From CAYRVX01 sp964642165 (GTDB lineage: Bacteria > Planctomycetota > Phycisphaerae > SM23-33), in assembly GCA_964642165.1 (NCBI GenBank), contig CAZXOC010000295.1, positions 1 through 9,011 of the forward strand: a stretch of 9,011 nt of DNA, in the 5' to 3' direction. The notes under the pieces are model-generated. The model saw nothing but the letters and a program-made list of their open reading frames with translations. It searched no databases and was not told the origin of the DNA. How positions within the stretch are numbered: the stretch's first letter is position 1; every line of letters begins with the position of its first letter. Below are positions 1-7,700 of this stretch, one piece after another. Position numbers and translations under genes: made by a program.

Positions 1-813
1 GAGCAGCCAGAAGCTGTTGATCTTGAGCTTGTCGGTGGTGCGCCAGCGGAAGCCCCCGAAGCGGCCGTACCGCTTGCCGTCCACCCAGAAGGCCTGCTCG
101 CCGTCGCGCTTCTCCGGGGCGGAGTTGGCCTTCAGGAGGGCCTCGACGCAGTACCATCGCCCGGGCACGATCGGCGTCTGCTCGCCGTGGTAGACGCTGC
201 CCCACCTGGTCTTCATCTCGTGCCAGTAGGTGTAGAAGTTCCACACGCCGGGCGGCGGGAACCTGCCCCATCGCCCGGTGGGCTCGATGCCGGTGCAGAA
301 CTTCGCCTCGCCGCTCGGGCGCTCTCCCGCCCCGCCCTTGGGCCAGGGCGTCGGTGTCCGGTCGGCCACCAGGTGAACGAAGTGGTGCACGTAGCCGGTC
401 TTCGGGTGGAACCTCACGTAGAAGCGAGCGTACATGCGGTCGACGCCGCGGGTGTGCGTGTACAGGTGGCCGTTGCCGGCGATCCGCAGCGACCGGTTGC
501 CCGGCGAGGCGGCGTGCAGGTGGTCGGAGAAGGTCAGGCTTTCCTTCCTGTGGATGCTGCCCCATCGCGCGCCGATCTCGGCGACGGTGCCCGTCTCGAA
601 GTCCTCGACGAACAGCACGCGCGGGTCCAGCTCGATGTCCTCGTCGCCCGGATACAGCGCCGCCAGCCCGCCTTGATCGGGGGGCGGCGCCGGCCTGGTC
701 GCCTGCGGCCGGGGCCGGCGGGCCTGCTTGCCTGCCGCGCCTCGGCCTACGGGACACAGACAGAGCAAGGCGGTCAGGCCTGCCGCCATGCGGGAAGGTG
801 TGGCGGGAGTCAT
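1..813 (-). CDS. Secreted concanavalin-like / polysaccharide-lyase-like protein, 3' end cut off by the window
   Basis: The open frame runs from ATG at 813 to the window edge, giving 271 residues. It begins with a signal peptide (MTPATPSRMAAGLTALLCLC, then a small-residue cleavage area). A Pro/Arg/Ala-rich linker follows at about residues 29-48. The globular part starts near VLFVEDFETG (about 65-74) and contains GARWGSIHR, MYARFYVRFHP, GRWYCVEALLKAN, AFWVDGK and TDKLKINSFWLL. Alternating aromatic/charged beta-strands, the 'PGRW..VE..LK.N' strand and the 'DG...FWVDGK' strand are typical of jelly-roll concanavalin-A-like folds. Such folds occur in polysaccharide lyases (PL14-type) and in uncharacterised planctomycete secreted proteins. 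The start is supported by the purine-rich GGGAAGGGA upstream and by the leader; Met9 is an alternative start. It is transcribed divergently from the sigma factor gene. No catalytic residues can be assigned and the C-terminus is missing, so substrate and enzymatic activity are unknown; a carbohydrate-binding role is equally possible. Confidence 0.75.
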   Translation of the reverse strand, partial: MTPATPSRMAAGLTALLCLCPVGRGAAGKQARRPRPQATRPAPPPDQGGLAALYPGDEDIELDPRVLFVEDFETGTVAEIGARWGSIHRKESLTFSDHLHAASPGNRSLRIAGNGHLYTHTRGVDRMYARFYVRFHPKTGYVHHFVHLVADRTPTPWPKGGAGERPSGEAKFCTGIEPTGRWGRFPPPGVWNFYTYWHEMKTRWGSVYHGEQTPIVPGRWYCVEALLKANSAPEKRDGEQAFWVDGKRYGRFGGFRWRTTDKLKINSFWLL

Positions 814-883
814 CTTGTCCGTCCCTTCCCCCGACGTTTCCGGTATGGCGTGCACCCGGGACCGTCCCGGCGGGGCGAACGTC

Positions 884-912
884 AGTATCCGTTGATCTCG
901 GGGTCCCGTCAA
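884..912 (-). promoter_or_regulatory. Sigma-70-type promoter for the lyase-like gene
   Basis: On the minus strand, TTGACG (907-912, 5/6 match to the -35 consensus) is followed after exactly 17 bases by GATACT (884-889, 4/6 match to -10). Transcription would start near 877, leaving a leader of about 64 bases before the ATG at 813. This is one of the few moderately AT-containing spots in the divergent region and it is correctly oriented. Seen by eye, not scored. Confidence 0.45.
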
Positions 913-1106
913 CGACTCTTGCGGCGGCTGCGGCGGCCGCGGACTTGCCGCTGCTGGTCGCGTCGAGGGTCCCATCCTCCTGCTGCTGCGCGCCGGCGTC
1001 GGCCCCCCGCCCGCCCCCTTCCTCCAATATCCGCATGCAAGGTCAATCCCCACTTGATGAATCGGATTCTCGTGGTAGGTTTCGTGCGCGCGGGGGGCGC
1101 GGGGAG

Positions 1107-1132
1107 AGCCCACGGCCCGCCGGCCGTGGGCT
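1107..1132. repeat. Hairpin repeat copy 1 (REP-like)
   Basis: AGCCCACGGCC (1107-1117) pairs perfectly with GGCCGTGGGCT (1122-1132), giving an 11-bp stem with a 4-base loop CGCC. The outer nine base pairs are identical to those of the hairpin at 1283-1308. No T-run follows, so a simple intrinsic terminator is unlikely. Confidence 0.7.
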
Positions 1133-1282
1133 TCGTGCTGCGCTGTTTTCCTGCGCGCGGCGCGGAGGGAACCGGGAACTCGGAACTGGGAGTCTGCTTC
1201 CTTGCGCGCGGGGCGAATCGGGCAATCCGTGCAATCGGTGGACAGTCCGTCTTCCCGCGCGGGTAAGGAGGAGCCCTCGCTA

Positions 1283-1308
1283 AGCCCACGGGCGGCGGCC
1301 CGTGGGCT
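1283..1308. repeat. Hairpin repeat copy 2 (REP-like)
   Basis: AGCCCACGGGC (1283-1293) pairs perfectly with GCCCGTGGGCT (1298-1308), giving an 11-bp stem with a 4-base loop GGCG. Compared with copy 1, one inner base pair is changed on both arms (C-G to G-C), so the stem is kept. The copies begin 176 bases apart in the same orientation. Confidence 0.7.
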
Positions 1309-1373
1309 GCGTTCCCCCGCGCGCGGGGGGGGGAGAAAACGTGGGTTTTGTGGTCGCATTTGGGGCGGGCGGG

Positions 1374-1392
1374 GCCTCTGTTGGGTAGAGGC
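1374..1392 (+). other. Small hairpin in the sigma factor gene leader
   Basis: GCCTCT (1374-1379) can pair with AGAGGC (1387-1392) around a 7-base loop. It ends 8 bases before the purine-rich Shine-Dalgarno stretch (GAAGGAAG, 1401-1408). A 6-bp stem could modestly affect translation of the sigma factor, but hairpins of this size are frequent in such GC-rich DNA. Confidence 0.3.
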
Positions 1393-1418
1393 GCCTCGAA
1401 GAAGGAAGCTGTGACGCG

Positions 1419-1943
1419 ATGCGGAGCGACGCAGAGCTGGTCAGCGCGGCCCTGAACGGCCGGCGGGCCGCGTTCGGCGAACTCGTCCGGCGGTACGAGC
1501 GGCTGGCTCGGGCCGCCGCGCGGAGCGTGCTGCGCGACGAGCACGCCGTCGAGGACGCCGTCCAGGACGCGTTCCTGGCGGCGTACCGGAAGCTCGGCCA
1601 CCTGCGGAACGGTTCGGCCTTCGGGAGCTGGGTTGTGCGGATCTCGCGGCGCGAGGCGCTGCGTCTCGGCCGGGGGCTGGCGCGATCCGCGACGGCGGAC
1701 CTGGAGGCCGTCGGCGAGCAGCCCGGACGCGACGGGCGGCTCGACGCCGCGTCGCAGCAGCTCCTCGAAGAGGTCATGGCGCTGCCGGACCACGAGCGAG
1801 TCGTCCTGATGATGCGGTATTTCGAGGGCGCGAGCGTCCGGGAGATCGCCGAGGCCGTCGGGCGGCCCGTGGGAACGGTGACGAAGCAGATCTCGCGGGC
1901 GTGCCGGAGGCTCCAGCGGCGCCTGAAGGAGTGGCAGCGATGA
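1419..1943 (+). CDS. RNA polymerase sigma factor, sigma-70 family, ECF type
   Basis: This 174-residue protein has the usual size and two-domain layout of ECF (group 4) sigma factors, which direct core RNA polymerase to specific promoters, often in response to envelope signals. Region 2 spans about residues 13-84, with the region 2.2 helix DAVQDAFLAAYRKL at 46-59 and FGSWVVRISRREALR just after. A variable linker at about 85-110 leads to region 4 (about 111-168): LPDHERVVLMMRYFEGASVR and a helix-turn-helix REIAEAVGRPVGTVTKQISR at 141-160, the -35-binding element. GAAGGAAG lies about 10 bases before ATG 1419, supporting this start. The stop codon overlaps the next start as ATGA (1940-1943), implying translational coupling to the DUF3160 membrane protein, the likely regulator. 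The C-terminus ends soon after region 4, so there is no fused C-terminal sensor as in some planctomycete ECF groups. The ECF subgroup and target promoters cannot be read from the sequence. Confidence 0.93.
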   Translation: MRSDAELVSAALNGRRAAFGELVRRYERLARAAARSVLRDEHAVEDAVQDAFLAAYRKLGHLRNGSAFGSWVVRISRREALRLGRGLARSATADLEAVGEQPGRDGRLDAASQQLLEEVMALPDHERVVLMMRYFEGASVREIAEAVGRPVGTVTKQISRACRRLQRRLKEWQR

Positions 1944-4681
1944 AGCCAAATGAACAGCTCGAAGCGAGGCTGCGACGCCTCGGCCACGCCGCCGGCGACG
2001 GGCCGTCCGTGTTGGAGGCGGTCCTGCGCCGGGTCGAATCGATGCCCGTTCCCGCGCGCCCCGAAGCGAAAGGGAAGTGGATCATGCGTTCCACGATAGG
2101 GATCGGCCTGGCCGCCTGCGTGGTGCTCGGCGTATTTCTGATCGCCGAGCCGGCCGGCGGCATCAACCTGCCCACGGACGCGCAGCTCGCCGCCGCCCCG
2201 CTGGGCGCCGGGCGGCGCCACGCCGTGACGTTCACGCCGCGGATCGCCGCATACGAGATCGACCCGCGCCTGCGCAACGTGCAGGGCGCCGGGCGGCTGG
2301 GGTTCCTGACGGCCAGGCAGAAGGCCCTGCTGGCGGCCAACGGCTTCCTCATCCTGCCGTCGGGCAAGATGGAGCTGTACGAGCTGTACAAGCCCAACCC
2401 CTCGCCGCTGGTGACGACGGACTGCGTGTTCCACGCGTACCACGTGCTGCTGTCGGAGACGCTGAAGAACGCCGAGCGGGCCTACCTGGTGGGCGAGCTG
2501 GCGGCGCTGACGTCGGCGGCGCGGGCGCGGATGGCGGAGCTGCACGCGACCGTCCCCGCGGCCGTGAAGCCCGCGGCGGCCGACGCCCTGGCCTACTGGT
2601 GCGTGGCGGATCGGCTGATGCACGCCGACGCGGCGCTGCCGAAGGCCGTCGCCGCCCGCGCGGCGGCCGAGCTGCAGCGCATCGGCGAGGCGACGTTCAT
2701 CGGCAAGCTGCCCGGCGAAACGCGAAAGCGCGACTACACCGTCTACGCCCCCATTGCGGGCTACGAGGCCGACGCCCGCCTGTCGGCGTACTTCCGCGCG
2801 AACCGCTTCCTGACGCTCGAGACGCTGGGGTTCGACACGGACCGCGGCGTGCAGCGGTGCGTGCTGGCGGCGCTGGCGATCTACGGCAGCGACCGGGCCC
2901 GCGCGGCCTACAAGAACGTCGAGCGGTTCAGCCGCTTCCTATCGGGCCCGCAGGAGGACGTCACGCCCGCGGCGGTCCTGCGGGTCGCGCGGCAGGTCTT
3001 CGGCGGCAGGCTCGCGCCGGCGGCCCTGGCCGACGCCGGCAAGTGCGCGGAGCTGCGCCGGGCGCTCAGCGCCCTGCCGAGGCCCACGATCGCGGACCAG
3101 CCGCTCGAGACGATCGGCGCGGACCCGACGGTCGGCTGGGGCATGCGGACGCTGGCGCCCGGCGTGAGCATCCGGGCGATGGCGTACCAGCAGGTCGGCG
3201 AGCACCGGGCGGCCGTGGCGACCGGCGCGCACATCGCGCACGTGATGGGCACGGACGGCGCGGGCATGCCGCGCAAGGACGAGCCGCTGATGGCGGGCCC
3301 GATCGCGGCGCTGGCCCAGCGGGCGCTGCGGTTCCACGAGGACCTGGACGTGCACACGTCGGGGCTGGTCGTGCTGAGCCGGCTGTCGGGCGAGCGCCCG
3401 GCGGGCTGGCCGCAGTTCATGCGGACGGCGGGGTGGCAGGTCAAGACGGCGAACACGCAGATGGCCGCCTGGAGCGAGATCGAGCACGACCTGTTCCTGT
3501 ACCTGAAGGACAACGCCGTCTACTGCGGCGAGTACGAGACGGCGGAGGGCTTCCACGGCTACGTCGAGCCCGTGCCGGACTACTACGCGGCGCTGGCGTC
3601 GCTGGTCGGGCGGACGCGCGCGACGTTCGAGAAGATGGGCGTCTTCGCGAAGATCGCCCCGCGGAAGGCGTCGCGCAAGAAGTACGTCCGCCCGGGGCGC
3701 GACCACCCGCAGGTCTACGCCACGCCGAAGCACTACCGCACGCTGGAGGAGCTGCTGCTGAAGCTGCGGGACATGTCCGTCAAGGAGCTGGAGAACCGCC
3801 CGTTCGACAAGCCGGAGATCAAGCTGCTGGAGGACCTCGCGAAGAAGCTGAAGTACCTGGCCTTCAACGAGTCGAACATGTTCGAGGCGCACGAGCCGAT
3901 GAGCTGCATCGTCCGCATCGTCCGCGAGTACCTCGAGAGCGAGGGCCACTACGTCGGCGTGGGGCGGCCGCTCAAGATCCTCGCCGTCGTGCCCTACGGC
4001 GGAAAGCTCCACTGGGCCACCGGCGGGGTGTACGCCTACTACGAGTTCGCCCGCCCGCTGCGCAAGCCCCTCACCGACGGGCAGTGGCGGCGCGACACGC
4101 GCCTGCCCCTGACGCTCCAGCGCGAGCGGCCGTGGCTGCTGGGCAAGGGGCTCGGCCTGGAGAAGGCCACCTGGACGGCCGCGCAGTTCAAGGCCTGGCT
4201 GCCGAAGGAGCCCAAGCGCTTCGGCGATTCCCACGGCCGGTTGAGGGCGGCGGGCATCTTCGCCGGCGCCCGCGCCCGCGAGCGGCTTGACGCGATCGGC
4301 TTCGTGACGCTGGACGCCGAGGCCGCCGACCTCGCCGCCGAGGCCTTCGCCCGCGGGCGGTACGACGACTACGCCCGGCGCGGGCTGTACCTGCTGTTGA
4401 GGAACACGGGGGGCAAGCGGCGGCGGACGGCGGGCGTCGAGTCGCTTCGGCGGATCACGTCCGAGACGCGGGACAGCACGTCCATGGCGACCAGCCTGGA
4501 CTACGGCGTCTGGGCGTTCCTGTCGTTGCGGTTGCTGGAGGACTTCCGCGAGGACGCCGAGGTCCGGCAGGCGGTGGGCGCGTACGCCAAAGGCATGGAG
4601 CGCCACGTCGGCAAGACGTGGGAGCCCTTCGTGAAGGAGCTGCTCCAGGCCGCGCGGGCCTTCCCGTCCGGCAAGGGATGA
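1940..4681 (+). CDS. Anti-sigma-like N-terminus + single membrane segment + large DUF3160 extracytoplasmic region
   Basis: 913 residues. ATG 1940 overlaps the sigma factor stop and has AAGGA (1926-1930) nine bases upstream; an upstream in-frame ATG at 1901 lies inside the sigma gene and is less likely. Residues 1-48 are charged and soluble (LEARLRRLG, SVLEAVLRRVES), resembling the cytoplasmic part of proteins encoded beside planctomycete ECF genes; no zinc anti-sigma HxxxCxxC motif is visible. Residues about 51-70 form one hydrophobic segment (IGIGLAACVVLGVFLIA). The rest matches DUF3160: TTDCVFHAYHVLLSETLK near 159-176, ESNMFEAHEPMSCIVRIV at 644-661, GVGRPLKILAVVPYGGKLHW, then GGVYAYYEF at 695-703 and LTDGQWRRDTRLP. 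About 190 further residues of helical character follow. DUF3160 has no established biochemical function. Predicted topology puts the N-terminus inside and DUF3160 outside, suiting a sensor/anti-sigma role (inference). An alternative start at ATG 2084 (Met49), preceded by AGGGAAG, would make a plain secreted DUF3160 protein. Confidence 0.85.
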   Translation: MKPNEQLEARLRRLGHAAGDGPSVLEAVLRRVESMPVPARPEAKGKWIMRSTIGIGLAACVVLGVFLIAEPAGGINLPTDAQLAAAPLGAGRRHAVTFTPRIAAYEIDPRLRNVQGAGRLGFLTARQKALLAANGFLILPSGKMELYELYKPNPSPLVTTDCVFHAYHVLLSETLKNAERAYLVGELAALTSAARARMAELHATVPAAVKPAAADALAYWCVADRLMHADAALPKAVAARAAAELQRIGEATFIGKLPGETRKRDYTVYAPIAGYEADARLSAYFRANRFLTLETLGFDTDRGVQRCVLAALAIYGSDRARAAYKNVERFSRFLSGPQEDVTPAAVLRVARQVFGGRLAPAALADAGKCAELRRALSALPRPTIADQPLETIGADPTVGWGMRTLAPGVSIRAMAYQQVGEHRAAVATGAHIAHVMGTDGAGMPRKDEPLMAGPIAALAQRALRFHEDLDVHTSGLVVLSRLSGERPAGWPQFMRTAGWQVKTANTQMAAWSEIEHDLFLYLKDNAVYCGEYETAEGFHGYVEPVPDYYAALASLVGRTRATFEKMGVFAKIAPRKASRKKYVRPGRDHPQVYATPKHYRTLEELLLKLRDMSVKELENRPFDKPEIKLLEDLAKKLKYLAFNESNMFEAHEPMSCIVRIVREYLESEGHYVGVGRPLKILAVVPYGGKLHWATGGVYAYYEFARPLRKPLTDGQWRRDTRLPLTLQRERPWLLGKGLGLEKATWTAAQFKAWLPKEPKRFGDSHGRLRAAGIFAGARARERLDAIGFVTLDAEAADLAAEAFARGRYDDYARRGLYLLLRNTGGKRRRTAGVESLRRITSETRDSTSMATSLDYGVWAFLSLRLLEDFREDAEVRQAVGAYAKGMERHVGKTWEPFVKELLQAARAFPSGKG

Positions 4682-4684
4682 CGC

Positions 4685-4700
4685 GCCCGCCTCGGCGGGC
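4685..4700. terminator. GC hairpin in the convergent gap, possible bidirectional terminator
   Basis: GCCCGCC (4685-4691) is followed by a two-base gap and GGCGGGC (4694-4700), a perfect 7-bp inverted repeat (effectively 6 bp with a 4-base loop). It fills much of the 28-base gap between the convergent DUF3160 and PEP-CTERM genes. There is no T-run on either strand, so it is not a classical intrinsic terminator; it could still stop or stabilise both transcripts. Confidence 0.35.
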
Positions 4701-4709
4701 CGGCGGGCC

Positions 4710-7700
4710 TCAGCGCCGCTTGCGCCGAAGCAGGGCCACCGCGCCCGCGGCCACCAGCGCGAGGGTAGCGGGCTCGGGGATCGGCGCCGAGGCGCCCCCG
4801 TGCCCGTGGCCCTGTCCCTGGCCGATGCCGCGCTTCAGCGCGAGGTAGTCGAAGGCGTCGATGTCGCCGTCGCCGTCGAGGTCGCCGTCGGCCCGGGCCA
4901 TGTTGCCCCGGCCGAAGCCCGCGCGGAGGCGGACGAAGTCGGGGCGGTTGACGCAGCCGTCGAAGTCCAGGTCGCCTCGCGGCGCCCAGGCGGGCTCGTC
5001 AAAGCGTTCGGCCGTGCCGTTGAGGATGACGGCGTCGTCGTCGATCCACGCGTCAAGGTAGTAGAGGTTCAGCTTGTTGAGGTCGAGGCTGCTGTCGGGG
5101 CCGATCCGCAGGTAGCGGACGTAGAGCGCCTCGGGGTCGTAGTCGGGCTGGTTGTCGAACTCGTCCACGAGCTTCAGCTCGCCGACGTCCTCGCCGCCGA
5201 CCTGGAGCGTGTGGAGCTGGAAGTTCTGCCACCAGCCGTGGCGGACGAAGCCGAGGTCCTTGCCGGCGACCTCGTACGTCTCCCACGCCTGGTCGTCCTC
5301 CGGGCCGATCGTGAAGATCAGCCGCACGCTGTCCAGCCCCAGCAGGGCGACGGGGTCGCGGCTGGTGTTCTCGAGGTCCGCGCCGTTCATGTGAACGGTG
5401 CTGCCGGGCGCGGCGCCGAACTGCCCTTGGGGCCCGAAGGCCAGGGCGTCGCGGACGGTGAGTTCGGCCTCGCGGCCGCCGAGGTAGAGGCGCCCGCCGG
5501 GCGCGGCCGTGCCGGAGCTGGTGTTGGGCCCGCCGACGTCGACGCGCGTGGCCGTCGTGGTGCCGCGGTAGAAGCTGTAGCTGGCGCAGCGCCCGGCGAT
5601 CTCGATCGCGCCGGGCACGCTCAGCTCGCCGCCGGACTGGACGAGCATCGAGCGTCCGAGGCCGGCGATGCGGACCTTGGCGGCCTGGAGCTGCCCGCCG
5701 CGGAGGCTGTACGTCTCGTAGCCCCACCACGGCATGCGGGCGTTGTGCTCGTCCTCGGCCAGCGTGGTGTCGCGGGCGACGTAGCAGTCCGCGCCGATGT
5801 AGAGCCCGCCGCGGACGTCGACCTCTCCGCCGTACTGGCGGACGTGCGAGCTGTCGTAGTAGTACCAGCCGCCCAGGCACAGGTCCGCGACGGACAGCGT
5901 CCCGTCGTGCAGCTCGACGCTGCCGCCGCGGACGGACAGGTCGTGCTCCACGTTCACGTCGCCGCCGGTCTGGCGGAACGTCGCCGGCATCCACGGCGCG
6001 ATGATCGCCGGCTCGGGCTTGCCGTAGGCCGCGCCCCGCGTGCCGTCCCACAGTACGGGCTCCATCAGCCACGGGGTGTAGCCGGCGGCGATCTCGATGC
6101 GCCCGGCCGCCAGGACCCCGCCGCTCATGGCGTAGCGGCCGCGGCACGGCCCGGGGTAGGGCGGCCAGATCACGTTCGGCCCGCCCGCGGGCTGGATCGA
6201 GCCGTCGTCGTTCGCCAGGGTGATCCGGTACGGGTATCCGCCGACGCGCAGCGTCCCGGCGACGAGGTGCTCCCCGCCGGACTGGTGGAACCAGCCGCTG
6301 CCGCCGATGCCGATCTCCGTCCGCTGCGTCTCCAGCACGCCGTCACGCAGGGCGTACGTCCCGTTGGCCGGATGCCAGTACTCCGGCGCGCGGCCGGAGG
6401 ACAGCTCCGTCTCGGCGGGGTCGGCGAGGGGCACGTGGATCGGCCGCGGCCACCACCACCAGTTGCCGCCGACCTGGAGCGTGCCGCCCACGCTGGCCGT
6501 CCCGCCGGACTGGACGAACTGCCCGCAGCCCCACTGGCCGACGTGCACGCTGCGGGCGGACAGCTCCCCGCCCGACAGCTCGTACGATCCCTGCCGGTAG
6601 GGCCAGGGGATCGGCTCGGGCCAGACGTCCGGCAGCATCGGGTCGGCCAGGGCGTCCTCGGCGAGGATATGGTACGCCCCGCCGCCGACGAGAAGGCTGT
6701 ATCCGACCTCGTGTGTGCCGTCGGTCTGGACGAATCGCCCGGGCCCGTTGGAGCCCACGTGCACGTACCCGGTGGACAGGTCGCCCCCGGCGAGTGTGTA
6801 CTGCGCGCCGCGCCACCAGGGGGGATGGGCGTCCGCGTTGCCCGCGCTGTCGGCCAGCGGCTTCAGCGCCTCGTCGGGCAGGTGGACGGGCCAGGGCTCC
6901 GCGCCGACGCGCAGCAGGCTGGTGATGGTGCAGGTGCCGCCCGTCTGGCGGAACTGCCCGGCGTTGTAGGGGAACGGCCCGCTGAGGAGCAGGCTTTCGG
7001 CGGTCAGCGTGCCGTCGCTCAGGGCGTAGCGGGCGCTGCGCACCTGGAGTTCTCCCCGGACCTCCACGTCGCCGCCGGTCTGGGTGAACGTCGCCGTCGG
7101 GAGCTCCTGCTTGGACCAATCGTAGGCCATGCCGACGCGGGGGTAGTACCAGTATCCTGGGCCGATCTCCATCCGGCTCGCGCTGAGCGAGCCGCCGCCC
7201 ATCATGTAGCTGCCATGGGGCGGCCCGGGCCCCGCCCAACTGTCCTCGGGCTCGGGCGCCCCGGACGGCGCGGCGTCACCGCCGAAGCCCTCGAAGGGAA
7301 GCTGCCACTCGGGGTGCCCGCCGACGCGGAGCAGGTCGGCGATCTCGTGGTCCCCGCCGGACTGGACGAACTCGCCCACGCCGCCGACGCCGACGTCCGT
7401 GCTGCCGGTCTGGAGCACGCCCTCGTCCTCCAGCAGGTAGTGCCCGTCGGCGGGGATGATGCAGTCGACGATCCACCAGGACCAGTCGGCGCCGACCTGG
7501 AGCTTCTTGTCCACTTTGGCGGTGCCGCCGTTCTGCAGGAACCGCCCGTTGCCTCCCGAGCCGACGTAGGCGAACTGCGCCGACAGCTCGCCGCCGGACA
7601 GCACGTACGTGCCCTTGGTGCAGCAGGTCGAGCCGCAGTACCAGCCGCCGCCGCCGACCATGAGCTCGCGAGCGACGCCGTGCGCTCCGCCGGTCTGGAC

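Larger units (their letters stand above)
1081..1330. repeat. Mosaic of short interspersed repeats centred on GCGCGCGG
   Basis: Five imperfect copies of a motif resembling TTCC-YT-GCGCGCGG-GGCG start near 1081 (TTCGTGCGCGCGGGG), 1147 (TTTCCTGCGCGCGGCG), 1198 (TTCCTTGCGCGCGGGG), 1251 (CTTCCCGCGCGGGTAA) and 1312 (TTCCCCCGCGCGCGGG). Start-to-start distances are about 66, 51, 53 and 61 bases. The segments between them each hold a different small repeat: a hairpin (1107-1132), a GGGAACT/GGAACTGGG tandem (1173-1190), a GGGCAATCCGTGCAATCGGTGG tandem type (1220-1241) and a second hairpin (1283-1308). The copies are too short and variable to be CRISPR repeats. The composition is that of dispersed intergenic repeats in large environmental genomes. 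Function unknown. Confidence 0.5.
814..1418. other. Divergent intergenic region with repeat mosaic, no gene seen
   Basis: This 605-base stretch separates the minus-strand lyase-like gene from the plus-strand sigma factor gene. Open frames cross it on both strands, but their translations are Arg/Pro/Ala-rich and have no recognisable domain, as expected of open frames in very GC-rich DNA. It contains the promoter at 884-912, a small interrupted palindrome GAATC-G-GATTC at 1059-1069, two related hairpins and a series of GCGCGCGG-centred repeats (listed separately). No clear promoter for the sigma factor gene was found: TTGTGG at about 1348 has no convincing -10 partner. Confidence 0.6.

Noticed and set aside
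187..1283. Plus-strand open frames of 359 and 309 codons across the left gene and intergenic region
   Set aside because: They run antisense to a well-supported secreted protein and then through repeats; the translations are Arg/Pro/Ser-rich with no domain.
1081..1330. CRISPR array
   Set aside because: The repeated cores are only 8-15 bases and imperfect, the inserts are themselves repeats and hairpins, and no cas gene is present.
1901..1939. Upstream in-frame start (ATG 1901) for the DUF3160 protein
   Set aside because: It lies inside the helix-rich end of the sigma factor without a ribosome site, whereas ATG 1940 has AAGGA nine bases upstream and the standard ATGA overlap.
909..2623. Minus-strand open frames opposite the sigma factor and DUF3160 start
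   Set aside because: Arg/Pro/Ala-rich shadows with no domain; the sigma factor on the plus strand is unambiguous.
2077..4290. Plus-strand open frame of 737 codons inside the DUF3160 gene
   Set aside because: Arg/Ala/Gly-rich low-complexity translation in a shifted frame; the in-frame DUF3160 landmarks show which frame is real.
2939..4606. Minus-strand open frame of 555 codons opposite the DUF3160 gene
   Set aside because: Arg/Leu/Val-rich shadow without motifs, start signal or context; typical of antisense frames at this GC content.
4618..4848. Small plus-strand open frame across the convergent gap
   Set aside because: It overlaps both gene ends and reads the PEP-CTERM tail in antisense; no start signal or domain.
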